Below are positions 20,736 to 33,180 of a DNA stretch of 64,000 bases, piece by piece (within the stretch, counting starts at the first letter, position 1; each line of letters opens with the position of its first letter). This stretch comes from Humulus lupulus (taxonomy: Eukaryota; Streptophyta; Magnoliopsida; Rosales; Cannabaceae). Below the pieces are notes generated by a model that searched no databases, was not told the origin of the DNA, and worked only from the letters and a program-made list of their open reading frames with translations. The DNA lies in NCBI RefSeq assembly GCF_963169125.1, contig NC_084794.1:72513665-72577664 (forward strand). Reading direction: 5' to 3'. The translations under genes were made by a program, and so were the position numbers.

Positions 20736-23678
20736 GTTAACCAAAATTACTTAGTTCAGCTGCAATTCCAAATTCACCCAAATTTTCTCCAAGTTTACCC
20801 CAAGTAATTAATATCATCGTAGTTGGAATCAAAATGTGTGTCCTTTAGACAAAAAAATTGTAATTAAAAGAGATTATTCTTATAATCTTGGATGAGTCGA
20901 ACTTAAATTAATTAAAATCTTATGGTATAAATTTAGCATAAGAGAAATTGTTTTTTTTTTATATATTCTAAATGTGAAATTTTTGCTTAACAATTTGTTT
21001 TTTTATGGAAAAATACGAGTATAGCCCAGTTTTACCTTCTTCAAATTCCAGTTTATAAATTTTAATTGTAGATTTATTTTTCTGTTAATTTTTTTAGATT
21101 TATTTATAAAAATATTATGCAACAATTTAAAAATAAAAACATATACACGTGTCTTATTATGTTTTATTATGAATTCAAACTTAGAGACATAAAAGTTTGA
21201 ATCAAATCTAAAATAGACTCCAACAAGGTAGGCACATCTCCAATTAGGCCAACTAGAGTTACCAGAGTAGTTAACTAGCTGCTGCAAATAGTCTGACTAA
21301 ATCACCAGCTTTTTCCATCATTTCTTCAACACAAAAGCAAGAGCTGAATGAATCGCACTATAGCTTCTGCTTCCAACGAGCTACATGCAAAGAGACCCGG
21401 CCAGCACTCTTATATACAATCACTTCCCCGCATAAAACTCAATACCAGTTCCTGCCAATTTGTTGATGAGTAAATCCAAGGCAACAATCATATGATATTG
21501 TCATATAGCAACACTGAAAAAATATATGGTATCTAAAACTGATTAAGAAACATTATATTTTGTATATGTTTGACCATGGTGAGCATATACGAAATCCATG
21601 GTGATTGGATGCGAGTCCTCATTTAATGTCAGAGCTACATTCTTGGGTACGTCTATGTTTTTTGTAGGTACCGCGTCGTGACCTCGACCAAGATATATAC
21701 AAGAGACATACATCTAATGCCTTGAAATCTTTGGATGATATATTAGAGTCTCCTCCATGCAACTTTTTTTTTATCTATACCCACAATGTCAAAAATGAGT
21801 TAACGATGTTAACAACAAATAGATATGTATCATGGAAGCCATGTAAGACTTAAAAACTACCTGGGTTTGGATGCTTCAAGGAGGGTAGATTGTGTTATGG
21901 TAGACGGACTGGAACTCCTACTACCAGGGGGAGGCTGAATTGACAATGATGTAGCTTGAGAAGGTTGATAACAACAGGTTTGAGTATATGTTAGCTTTAA
22001 TGTGAATCTAATGCTGCTACTGAACTGGTCGAAGTATTAATTAACTTAAAAAAAATGATAGATTTACTATTATTTCTTAATAAACGTAAGAAATAATGCT
22101 TTAAAGAAATGAGAAAACAACAACTGATAGTTATTACATGCATGATGCAATTCTGAATATGAGAATATAATATTAATATAACATTTGCTTTAGTTAGACA
22201 ATCCTTTTATTTTATTTAAAAATATAATATAAATAATTGGATTGATTACAATTGCATTCTCCAGGTGTCATTTCTATATATAAAAAAAATATATCTGTCT
22301 AAAAGGTTTGGTGTTGGACCGAATCACAACCATAAAGTAATTTGTACGGATGCACGGGGAGAAAACCACTCCTAATGGAGCAATGAATCCCCATTTAAAT
22401 GGGAAACAAAATCGGGACGAGGATAATTTTTAATCACTGAATGTTAAATGATGTTGGGTGGGGTGGGAATAACACTCCCCACCCCCCACCCTACCCCGAA
22501 TGGACCTCGTTTAAATTTTTATATTTTTTTGTAATATTTTATATTTTGTGTTATTGTACTATAGGAGTAACTTTTTATTATTTTAAATTTTATTTAGGAT
22601 AATATTTAATATTTTAAATAATAAATATTGTGCAATTTAATTTACATATAATTTATGATTTTATTTTAAAATTTAAAATTTATTTTTTTAAATAAATTGA
22701 CTCCCGGGATTCCCTACTCCGTCCTCGACGTGGAATAAGCGGAGATGGGACGGGGATAAGGATTTAAAAATATAAATGAGAACGGAGATGGGGACGGGGA
22801 CGGGGAGAGCGCTCCCCGCCAATCCCCTGCCTCGTGTACATCACTAGTCATGTCCCCTCTCCACTCTCCTCACCCACGCGTGAAGTGCACACATGTGCCT
22901 AGTTGAAGAGAATAATGAACTCTCCCTTATGTGTGTGGGCTTCAACGAAATACAATGAAAACGCATCAACCCTAGTGGCGTTTTCATCTACCGTGCACAA
23001 AAATTTCCCTATAAAATATATATTAAAAAATTATTTAGTAAAATACATTAAAATATTGTTAAAAAATGTTATAGTTTCTATTAATATTACTATTACTAAA
23101 TCAATTATTTAATAGTATATAAGGAGAATAATATTATGTGTATCTATCTAAATCTAAAAAATAATATAGGGTAGCATATCATATCTATCAAGACGGTAAG
23201 GGATAGATTATACTTATATCAAAGTCGCACCATAACTGCATATATATTATGGGACAAATATTCTCCGTTCTAATCATTTTTTTTATTTGAACAATCTTTT
23301 TCCAATACTTTTGAATTAAACAGCGTACCATAGCTTTTATAAAGCTCTTTAAAATAAAACAACGTACCATAGCTATCATTTTTTGTATATATACTTTTAC
23401 TTATTTTATAAAGCTCTTTAAAATATTTTAAAAAAATATTGTTTCACTTTTGATATAAATTTTAATTTTAAATCTTTTTTTAAAGAAAAGTATTTATTCA
23501 GTTCTAAAATAGAGTTTTATTTCAAAAAAGTAAATTAATATTTTTATATAATCAATACTTTTTTAAAAATTATTTTTTATTTAAATAAATATATTAATGA
23601 TTTTAATAATATACTAGAAAATGCAAAAATAATTTCAAATAAATAAAAAAAGTATTATTGTCTTATTAAAATTAATTT
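20736..23678. other. AT-rich non-coding region
   Basis: No gene is supported. On the minus strand at about 21985-21873 a short Ser/Pro/Gln-rich reading frame ends near a GTAGTT donor-like site; it may be an exon fragment but has no recognisable domain. A small local duplication (GTACCATAGCT, then TTTATAAAGCTCTTTAAAATA) occurs at about 23325-23430. Confidence 0.4.
22311..22845. repeat. GGGGACGGGGA/CCCCACCCC-flanked dispersed repeat of unknown class
   Basis: An AT-rich core is bracketed by G- and C-rich patches: cggggagaaaacc near 22358, a GGGTGGGGTGGGA...TCCCCACCCCCCACCCT hairpin near 22456-22494, and GGGGACGGGGACGGGG near 22790-22806. It resembles a dispersed repeat, but I cannot place it in a family. 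The borders are approximate. Confidence 0.35.
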
Positions 23679-23937
23679 GGGTAAATAGTACTTGGAGTCT
23701 CATGTTTTACCAATTGTATCACTTAGGTCCCTAACATTTATTTTATAGCAATTAGATCCCAACTTTTATTTTTTGCTTCATTTAGCTCCCCAAGTGAGCC
23801 AAAAAGTAAAATAAAATATAACTTTGGAGACCTAAGTGAGCTAAAAAATAAAATTTGGAGATCTATAATACAAAATAAATGTTAGGGACCTAAGTGATAC
23901 AACTAGTAAATCTTGAGACCCCAAATGCTATTTACCC
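23679..23937. mobile_element. Mutator-type MITE with 9-bp target duplication
   Basis: A 259 bp element. Terminal inverted repeats of about 80 bp start GGGTAAATAG and share TTGTATCACTTAGGTCCC and CATTTATTTT at high identity. The nine bases AATTAATTT flank it on both sides (23670-23678 and 23938-23946). A 9-bp duplication is the hallmark of the Mutator superfamily. It carries no reading frame, so it is non-autonomous. Confidence 0.85.
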
Positions 23938-23946
23938 AATTAATTT

Positions 23947-25907
23947 TAACCAAAAATAAGTTGAATGATATGTTTTGTAACAATTGATAAAATTATATAT
24001 ATAAAAAAGTAATAATAATATAAAAAATGCTAAATGTACTCATATTTCAACTCTTAATTTATTGTTTGACGTATGAATTTTTATTACTAATTTATAGTAT
24101 TTTATATCTACTAATCAAACATTTACATCAGTACAAAAAAAAGTATTTAAAAGAAAATTTTCGTAGTAACTATTACATAACCTACATTTAAAAGTAAAAA
24201 ATTTGGTTCCAGATTTATTTATTTATTTTGTGGCGAATGAAATATTTACATTAGAGGCTCATGTGTGCTTAGAACAACAAACAGATTGAAATGCAAATCC
24301 CAATAATCCAAAAAAAAAATCCATCACATACAATTTACAAATAGGTAAATATGGCACGTACTAGCATTACTCTAATAAGAAACTTTCTTTCCATAGTTGG
24401 TAGTTTTGTAATAACCTCTCATATTGAGTATTTATGATATATTTTATAGATTAAGAACAAAGAACTACAGAATTTTTTATTTATTTATTTTTATTTTGGT
24501 ATCATTATTAATGTAGCTCTCTTTCGAAGTCCGAAGAGGCAATATTGTTAGAAGATTCTGATAAAACATACTGGAGAAGACCGATTAGTCAACAATATAT
24601 ACATAATAATATATATATATATATAATGTATAAATGGACGTACACGTACAATAATGTGTTGGATTCTGTCGTAATTTAAACAAATAAAATATGTAGAGAT
24701 ACATTCACTTTACTACAACCATTGATATTGGTCTCATTTCATTTCATCCTCTCATCTTTGAAAAATAATGATCCGTTAATTTAATAATCAATATTCCGTG
24801 ACAATTATCAACCCCAGCTCCAACGCTCGAAAAGATAAGTATGACACAGATGCATGCATGCATGCATGACTCCAACCTCTCGAGAAAGATAAAAGTACTA
24901 CACAACAAGCAAGTAAAACTACAGTCTCTGAATATAATCGAATAATAACGTCTCAAAAGTAAAACTATGTTGGAGTGGGGGCTCAAACAAATAAAAACAT
25001 GCACTGTCCTCATCTCAACTCAAAATATGGTATCTTCAACTACTACAATTGCCTTTACGATTTGCCATTTTGCAGAAAACGATTTGAGCGAAGTTGCGTT
25101 AAGCTACCAAAAACGACGCCACCCGTCAGACCATCATTTTCCTTCGACTTCACTTGTCTCCAAATGAAAAGACAAAGAAATCCGCGATTTCATGGGAAAG
25201 TAAGACAAACCAAAAAAATGTAATGTGTTTATTCAGATGTATATACCATTCATTCTTGTCATCAGTCAGTATACCATCACTATAGAAATAACATGGGAAC
25301 TGACTATTTGACCAACTTGTTCGTATTTAATGTTTGTCTTCTCTTCATCCGAGTGGGACCAGCCACCCCTAGAATTATTCAAACGCCATTAGGGGTTGTT
25401 GGGAGAATGATAGTCTTGAGAAACTCGAGTAGCATAAACATATTAAAGATCACTCACTAAACATATAGCTGCTAAGATTTTCAACTATCGAATATGATCT
25501 TCATACAATCAGAGAAGTACAATTGACACTCCTTTAATCGGTTTTTTTTCCACTATGGAGTATGTACGAAAAAGAATTAGTATCCCTTTCGAGTAACAAT
25601 GAAGCTGACAGGAAAATAAGCAATTAAAACAGTCTCAACGCACTTTCATACTCTTGTTGATGTGCAACTAGCTAGAACGCTTACCGATTTTCTTTTTCTT
25701 TTTTTGTTTTTGAGTATGTACAAGGACTGTAGGGGGGAAGGGAAAAAAAAGGAAAAAAAACCGCCTAATGAGTAATGATTCATGTCCCACAAAGAAGAGG
25801 AAAGAAAAAACAGAGAGAACTAAAGAAATGTCAAGATATGGAGATGGTTGGTTGGACATGGTATTGGATATTTTCCACTGAGGAGGTGACGAGAACGATG
25901 ATATTCA
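23947..25907. other. Non-coding region and 3' flank of the cysteine oxidase gene
   Basis: No gene is supported. A TA run lies near 24600-24625 and an ATGC repeat (gatgcatgcatgcatgcatg) near 24849-24868. The stretch just below 25908 is the 3' untranslated region of the minus-strand cysteine oxidase gene; its poly(A) site was not fixed. Confidence 0.5.
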
Positions 25908-28327
25908 TTACTCCACTATCTTTGGGCCTGCGTACGGTGCTCCACGTACTGCTAAGCCTTCTGGTAAAATCCTCTCTTGCAGCCATGCATAACTTTCCTT
26001 CTGGTCTTCTTCCTCTTCCGGCAACTTTACTCCATCAACTGAAACAAAATGCAAAAAGAGGTATGAGTTAAGGACAACACTTTCCACCTTCTCCTTTGAG
26101 CCTTCAGGATAAAAAAAAAATTACCTGAAAACTCTGAAAATGGGAAATCATGGTAGTAGGTGCAGTGCCGACCATCAGGGTCGGAGTATGGGGGACCTAG
26201 TACATCCAGCACTGCACAAGCAGTCACTGCTGTGAAGCGATGCATGTTACCGCCATCGGCTGGATACAGAATGGACGCGTTGCAGGGGGCGGTGAAGTCA
26301 GAGTCAACCTTGATTTTAGCCAACCGGACATCAGGAGTAGCGTCTGCATAACACACGAGAGCATGTTCAGGCAGCATCTACCTTTTTTTTCATCTTCTTT
26401 GGGGGAAACATAAAGAAAGGACAGCATTGAATATTTGAACAAAACAATATTATGTTTAGATGATGCATGCTAATGTGTATATTTTTATCTATTTTATCTA
26501 GTGACATCATTGACTTATTATATATTCAAAACTTTCCGTACACTCAACTACCAAATCACAAGTTCCCAACACTGAACTTTCACTTCATATCTTATTGTTT
26601 TAAGAAAAGTATGGAAATGTACAGTTCAAGTATGCTATTTGTCGCTAGTTTAAACAACATATCATAAGCAAAAAGGGATACAGACGATGTCTACAAGCAT
26701 GTACAACTTATAAAACACCTACTTTCGATCAACCAAGTTGAAAAGATTACAGCATTATATGATTAAGTTACCTGCAGCAGAATCCATATTGGCCGATGCT
26801 GATGTGTTATGGGGACCATCATCCACCCAGTCATATGACTTGATGTGCATTGTCCCAAACAAGAGCTTGCTAAAAACCGTCATCCCAGGGTGATTGTGAA
26901 GTGGAATGACACCAGATGGCGGCAAGCAAAATATCCCCATCTGCAATAGGAGAAAAGAAAGTAAGAGGACATATACAAATAAACATAAGAACAACCAAAA
27001 AAAAAAGTTTCCTTATTTTCTTTATTCCATAGTTATTTTCCATGAATAAGATTCACTTACAGAGAAGTTTTCGCACTCATAGAGATGAAGGTAAGTAATT
27101 GGTGGGGTTCTGCTTCTTAACAAAGGTTGGAAATATAGCAACTCCGGAGTCAGGCCAACGTCCGCGGGTTTCATGTCATCTGCCATAATAGTTCAACGTA
27201 TGAGCATAAAGCTCAAACAAAAATAGACGAGCTTTTCTAAAAGAATCAGAGGTATATTTGATATAATACCTTTGTCTTAAGTCACACATGTTATGAGTAA
27301 CAATGGGTGAAAACAAAATCGAAAAAACACACAAACAAGTTTTTTCACCATTGGGTAGCTAGACCAAAAACCCAAAAGGGAAAAGAGAAAATGAAGCCTA
27401 CTCTGAATGCCCTCCCCTCCCTTCCCCCCCAAACCCCCAAAAATGAGAGCATTGATATAAAAGCAGTTCTATTTCGTGTTTATTTTGCACATGAGAAAAT
27501 AATAATTAAAAATCTTTGAGGATGGTGTACGAAAAAGAAAACACACAAAACAAGACATTTTTTTAATCAGAACAGGCGGGTACCTAGGATATCCCATACA
27601 ATATGCCATGTATATAGCCTACAAAACAGAAAAGAATATAAATGCATTGAACCGTATACATATAGCCATAGACATATATAAATATATATATATACAAAAA
27701 AAAAAAAAAGGCAAAGTGAATAATTACAACAGTAAAAAGATAAAACGAGATGTAGGCAGAATCCAAAGACCTCAAATTTTTCCCCGAGAGGAAATCAACA
27801 CAGGAGCTCGAGATAAATCAACACTTCTAATAAACGCAAATAGAGTTGGAACTTTCTCCAAACTAGAGGCAAAATACAATAATTATGGCCCAACCCAAAT
27901 CATAGCAGAAAACGTATTCAAAGAATCCTAATCAAAATTTGTAACAACAAAAGCAAAAACCACAGTTCAACCAGAAACTAAAACATCAATCTTTTATACT
28001 AGTATCAAATCCCAAGACAAAACCCACATTGATAAATATATTCATAACTCTTTCTGGGGAGAGCTTAATTTAGAATTCTGAATAATGAAATGGCTGAGAA
28101 AAAATACCCAAAACAGAACGAAGGCGTTGAATATCTTCAGAAGGCGGAACAATCCCAGTAGCAGCAGAGGCAAAGACTTCCTTGCAGGTCTCGAATAGCT
28201 TCTGAACCGGCGACATCTTCTTATGTCTCCGCCGGCTCTTCCTGGTTTTGTTATTCGAATTCGTCACCTTTGGCAATTCACAAAAGTCCTTTCCTTTCCG
28301 ATCAGCCAGAGTCGTCTCAATCCCCAT
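25908..28327 (-). CDS. PCO: Plant cysteine oxidase (PCO), ERF-VII N-degron cysteine dioxygenase
   Basis: Five coding exons on the minus strand: 28327-28108, 27179-27061, 26940-26772, 26343-26125 and 26038-25908 (TAA). All introns are GT...AG, and the exons total 858 nt (285 residues). The first exon carries a basic segment ([10 protein letters not shown]) and [13 protein letters not shown]. The cupin core has [18 protein letters not shown] with His128 and His130, and GGNMHRF with His204, the three iron ligands expected in the thiol dioxygenase family. The C-terminus ends AGPKIVE, as in plant members. PCOs use O2 to oxidise the N-terminal Cys of group VII ERF factors, marking them for the N-degron pathway and so sensing hypoxia. 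This gene is single, intact and unlike its transposon neighbours. A hypoxia-response-like motif upstream suggests the inducible PCO1/2 type. Subtype not proven. Confidence 0.95.
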
Positions 28328-29277
28328 TCACACTCAAAATTCCAATTTTAATTACTTTATTTCTATGTTTTTTTAATTAAAAAATATGATAAAGTAAAAC
28401 CCAGAACCCAATACAAAAGTAACGATCTCTCTAGTATTGATCCCCTCAAAATAACAAAATCCCAGAATTTTCCGAGAAAATTACGATTGGGGGGCAACTA
28501 GAAACACACAAAAATTTCAAATTCCTATCCGGGTATGAAACGAAAGCGCGAAACAGCCCAGTAAGAGCCCGGAATAACAAAAAAAAAAAACAGGGGAAGA
28601 AAAATATATAGAGATATAGATAAAGATAGGGATAGAGAGAGAGAAAGAGAGGTTGAGTATAGAGATAGTTTAAGAGAGAGAAGTGTACCGTTTTCTAGAA
28701 CGGTTTTGTACAGATGAAGAAGAGATAGTAAAAAGAAGACAAAGATGTGAATTTTGGCATCTCTGTTGATGGTGGGTGAGGATTGTGAGAAGGGGGTATA
28801 AAGGGGGACAAGTACAAGGCCTAGGGTTAGCTGAAAGCAAAATACAGTTGGTTTTTCGGGAGAGAAAACCAGGGGCCATGCTTGCCTTTCCAGTGGGCTA
28901 TTCCAACAGCGGATTTTTCTTAATAAATCTCTCTCCCTTTCTCTCTCTTATTTTCTTTTTCCTAGTTTTGCCCCATAATTTCTGACTTTTTTCACATTCT
29001 CTCTTAATACACCTTTCTTTTATTTATATTTTCCCTCTTTTTTTGTTTAATTTTGTTTTTCCATACGTTGTTTTACTAATTCTACCACATCATTTGGGTA
29101 ATTTTTTCTATTTTCCCAAATATGGTATTTGTGTAACCTATTTTTTATTTTTTTATTTATTTTTGGAATCTATTAAATAAATTTAGGAAACATTTTCAAA
29201 CTTTTTGCAATTGGTTGCGATTTAGCTTGCTGAAATTCTTTTATTTTCTCATTAGAGAATCTCTTTCTAGAATATTA
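28328..29277 (-). promoter_or_regulatory. 5' flank and pyrimidine-rich leader of the cysteine oxidase gene
   Basis: On the gene strand, 28680-28605 is a CT-rich run of the kind common in plant 5' leaders. A weak TATA-like CTTTATAC lies at about 28797-28804, which would give a leader of roughly 450 bases. A match to the hypoxia-responsive promoter element lies at 28866-28876. Upstream of about 28980 the DNA is AT-rich and leads into the foldback transposon at 29287. Confidence 0.45.
28866..28876 (+). promoter_or_regulatory. Hypoxia-responsive promoter element (HRPE)-like site
   Basis: AAACCAGGGGC matches the HRPE consensus AAACCA(G/C)(C/G)(G/C)GC, the site through which ERF-VII factors activate core hypoxia genes, including PCO1/PCO2 in Arabidopsis. 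It lies about 540 bp upstream of the start codon, on the strand opposite the gene. A chance match is possible. Confidence 0.5.
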
Positions 29278-29286
29278 ATTTCTATA

Positions 29287-30483
29287 GGGAAATTTGATAA
29301 ATCATGCTTACATTAGCTTAATATTTAAAATTTGAACCAAAGTTAACTACCATATGAAATAAATGCTCATCTTTTATTTAATACCAAAAATACCCCCATA
29401 CCTTTCCTCTCTATTCTCCATCTTTCTCTCTACCTTTCATTTAATAGCTTAATAATTAAAATTTGAACCAAAGTTAACCACTATTTAGAATGCTGTTTAG
29501 ATGTTGGATTTGTAGTTTGTTGGTATTTTTTGTAGTTTTTTGAGTGAAAATTGTGTTCTGTGAAAATCTGCGTTTTTTTTGGGTTCCTTGAGTTTTTTTC
29601 GAAATGCCCGATAGTGTCCGATAGAGGCCCGATTCGGGCACGATAGTTGTTGAGTTTCAAGGTTAGGGATGAAGGTCTGATGGAAACCCGATGGTTGCTC
29701 GATAGTTTTGGTTACCCGATAGTTGCCCTATCGTGCTAATGTCGTACCATCATCGTACATTTATGGCAAAAACTACAGTATTATACACCATCGTACCCAC
29801 TAGCGTCCCACTGTCGTACCATCATCGTACCATTGACAAAGTAAGTTAACAATTTGAAACTAACTATTATCGTACTACCATCGTACCTATATCGTCCCAC
29901 TACAAATTCTAAAATTACGATGTTATAGTAACTACTTAACAAATTCTATCGTACACCTATCGTGCTAATATCGTACCATCATCGTACCCATTATGGAAAT
30001 AACTACAGTATTGCACACTATCGTACCCACTATCGTAATACCGTCGTACCACCATCCCTAACCTTGACTATCGGGCAACCATCGGGTTGTCATCGGACCT
30101 TTATCCCTAACCTTGAAACTCAATAACTATCGTGCCCGAATCGAGCCTCTATCGGACACTATCGGGCATTTCGAAAAAAACTCAAGGAACAAAAAAAAAC
30201 GCAGGTTTTCACAGAACACGATTTTCACTAAAAAAACAGCAAAAAATACCAACAAACTACAGATCCAACATCTAAACAACATTCTAAATGGTGGTTAACT
30301 TTGGTTCAAATTTTAATTATTAAGCTATTAAATGAAAGGTAGAGAGGAAGAGGGAGAATAGAGAGGAAATGTATGAGGGTATTTTTGGTATTAAATGAAA
30401 GATGAGCATTTGTATCATATGTGGTTAACTTTGGTTCAAATTTTAAATATTAAGCTAATGTAAGCATGATTTATCAAATTTCC
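29287..30483. mobile_element. Foldback-type Mutator-like element with about 425-bp inverted arms
   Basis: Arms 29287-29712 and 30062-30483 are inverted copies (ends GGGAAATTTGATAAATC and its complement). The nine-base duplication ATTTCTATA flanks it at 29278-29286 and 30484-30492. Long arms plus a 9-bp duplication point to a non-autonomous foldback MULE. There is no transposase. One base differs at the very tips (GGG versus CC). It lies about 960 bp upstream of the cysteine oxidase start codon. Confidence 0.85.
29726..30055. repeat. ATCGTACC-rich direct repeats in the foldback centre
   Basis: Two copies of a unit of about 105 bp (29726-29830 and about 29950-30055) share CTATCGTGCTAAT, CATCATCGTAC and AACTACAGTATT. 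They contain many copies of the octamer ATCGTACC. They form the loop between the arms of the foldback element. Confidence 0.65.
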
Positions 30484-30492
30484 ATTTCTATA

Positions 30493-31262
30493 TTTGTGTT
30501 TGTAGATATGACATGTCCAAAAATCACCTTAAGAAATTTCAAAAGGCATCTTCACTTTACCAACACCATGCCTAAGTTAATATATTCAAATGATTGGTAT
30601 GAATCGATATAATATCCTTTCAAATCACAATTAAAGCCAAAAAAAAAAGTTATTACGCACCAAACTAATGAGATATATATATATATATATCATATGAGAT
30701 GAGACCATGTATTACCACTCTTTGTCACTCTATTACGCATAAATCTATTAATGATATCTTTTTCTTAATCTTATAAACCAAGAGTACTATATATACCTAT
30801 ATAGGATTGACAAGTCAAACCTTATTACATACAAATACTTTATACATTAATGTATATAGATAGCATAACTTTTTCTAAAAAAAAATTATGTGTAAGTCAT
30901 CTTCTCCTGGCCTAGAGGCTAGACCATATATGCATATGTATTTTTTTAGGCTATTTAAATCAAAGTTATAATTAGTTTATTTTGATAAGAGTTTTATGTA
31001 TCTGAGGAAGTACCACAAAATCCATAAACATGCAAAAACAAAAGATGAAGAAAATCTTTGATTATTTGGACAGATAAAATGAATCATGCGTTGTATACTT
31101 TTAATAATTGTAATCGGCACAGAAGTACTATATATATATCATTAAGTTCTTTAATCAAAGGATATTTGTCACGTGTTGATTTTTTATCTTTCAATTTGCA
31201 GTACTTACATATATCTACATGGTTAATTGCTTGATTATTTTGATAAATTTGTCATTAAATTT
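30493..31262. other. AT-rich non-coding region
   Basis: No gene or transposon was recognised. There is an AT microsatellite at about 30672-30690. Confidence 0.5.
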
Positions 31263-31265
31263 TTA

Positions 31266-31617
31266 GAGCACTCCAGCGGCTCTTCTTCTCTAGCCTTCTA
31301 AATATATCCTTCAAAATATGATTACAACTCTACTTTTTTTTATTTTACATTAGATTTTTAAAGTACACCTTACAACAACTTATTTATATTTTTCTTTATC
31401 TTATTTAAATATTATATATTTTAATCTTTATTATTAATTAAAATAAGAAAATAAAAGAGAAAGATAATTAAAAAAATTAATTAGAGAGAGAAAGAAAGAA
31501 AGAAAAATGAAAAAAATAATTAAAAGAGGTTTATCATTTCTTTACATGTAGACATGAAAAACAAATAGAGAAATTCTTAAATAAAGAACTAGTTTACATC
31601 ACCAGCTTGAAGGTGCT
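31266..31617. mobile_element. Harbinger/Tourist-like MITE
   Basis: 352 bp, AT-rich, flanked by TTA at 31263-31265 and 31618-31620, the 3-bp duplication typical of PIF/Harbinger. The ends are imperfect inverted repeats: GAGCACTCCAGCGG on the left and, on the opposite strand, AGCACCTTCAAGCTGG on the right. No reading frame. The short, diverged termini make this a tentative call. Confidence 0.5.
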
Positions 31618-31620
31618 TTA

Positions 31621-31931
31621 TGCCTGATTCTTCAAATTTTTGAAGAATACTCTACATGTCTTACATGTATGCATTTAACTTTAAAGACTTCAATTAATAA
31701 ATAACAATAAGTAATTGTTTGTAAGTCCTTTCTAGAAAAGCCTAATTCTCTCTTAAGATCTTAGTGCGCCGCCCACATTCAGATCCGTTGGACTCGGCTG
31801 GAGTCTTGCTGGTTCTCCCTTTGGGTTCCAGTAAGGCTCTAGCTGAGGGATTTTATTGATTTCGCAGCAAACTCTTTGTTACTCTTCCTCTTCCACTGAT
31901 CCACCGTTACTGTTTTTTGTCTGGTCTTATT
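31621..31931. other. Non-coding spacer
   Basis: Nothing recognised. A GC-richer patch (about 31765-31860) contrasts with its surroundings and may be a fragment of another repeat. Confidence 0.3.
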
Positions 31932-32678
31932 TGTTACAACAAATAATAGATATTGCATAATGATTCATTAAATTAATCAAAAATATATATTGTGATAAAA
32001 GAGCAATCAATTTATAATATTATGACAATATTATTAATAAAAAAATTTCTACAAAATTAAGCATATAAGATTATCACCTTGTGATCAAACCGAATATAGT
32101 GATAATCATTCTAGCCCAGTCTAGTGTATCACATTATCTTCTTAAAACAATTACGCTACCTCACCGGGTGCTTGAGGATTGCTATGGCATCTATCTCCCA
32201 GGATAAAATGGCTCACGAAACACTCTATCACCACACTGCTGGAACTAGACCACTACTAAAATGAAAAACTTTTACACTAGCAGTCTAAAATTTTAGACCA
32301 CTCAAAGATAATAATTTAACTACAAAGCTTGAGGGAGAGAAGATAAACAAAAATTAGAGAATATCAATCTTTTTTTTTTTTTTTGTCTCAAGAGAAGGAA
32401 GTGATCTCCTTTTATAGCCTTGAGAAGGTAAAAGATGGAGTTTCACAATCCATGCGGTACTACAAAATATCCCAAAATTTACCTTACCTTACTTTAGGTT
32501 ATAATTTCCCATTCACCATACAAAAATTTTGTTCAAGTAAACAGTCAAATTTTATGTAGTGATGTAGGAGAACACAAATTTACAAAACCATTTCATTAAT
32601 TCATAGGGGACCTAACTCAAAATTGTGCCACAAAATTAATGACTAAGAACTACTAGTCTTGCACACAAATTTCCTACA
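31932..32678 (-). repeat. LTR of a minus-strand Ty1/copia remnant
   Basis: On the minus strand it starts TGTAGGAAATTTG just after a polypurine tract (TGTGGGGAAT, about 32679-32688). A TATA box (CTATAAAAGG) lies at 32417-32408. The end at about 31932 is uncertain and no primer binding site was seen, so this may be a 3' LTR whose element lies to the right. The RNase H fragment at 33181-33493 in the same orientation fits. Confidence 0.5.
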
Positions 32679-33180
32679 ATTCCCCACATGAATGAAATTG
32701 ACGACTATCGACTCGACGCTCTTGGTGATAGAGTTTAACATTTGAAAACCTACATAGGATAGGTAGATTTTACCCATTGAACATTCCCTTGTGAGAATAT
32801 GTTTACTTTATAAACTAAATAGTAGACATAGTGTCTTTGAACTATTCTGCCATTGGTGTAAACGATGACATTTTTCATCAGGAGCCTTCCTGACATATTT
32901 TAGTTCTCAATATGATGTTCGTTTTGGCCATGAATATACGATTGGTTCTGCAAGATTTTCATAAGAATTTTGCCCTATCCAATCCTTTTAGAAGCGGCCC
33001 CACTTCACTCTCAAATATGTGATTTCTTAAGTAAGAGTAACCCACATTACTCCGCTCAGATTTCTAATGTATAAGAATCATTAAAAGCATAGCTTATCCT
33101 TTCCTCTTACAAACATCATTGTTTCATCATAGGAATGGACTTGGTGAAATCCAGCACAGTCTTTACATTTTAGTTGTCCT
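32679..33180 (-). other. 3' untranslated part of the minus-strand copia remnant
   Basis: Lies between the RNase H fragment and the polypurine tract at 32679-32688. No coding potential. Confidence 0.45.

Noticed and set aside
21873..21985. Ser/Pro/Gln-rich minus-strand exon-like piece next to a donor-like site
   Set aside because: Too short and without a recognisable family; no matching neighbouring exon was found.
27608..27931. 107-codon plus-strand frame
   Set aside because: Lies wholly inside intron 1 of the minus-strand cysteine oxidase gene and is low in complexity.
30113..30298. 61-codon frame in the foldback element
   Set aside because: Sits in an inverted arm; no domain, explained by base composition.
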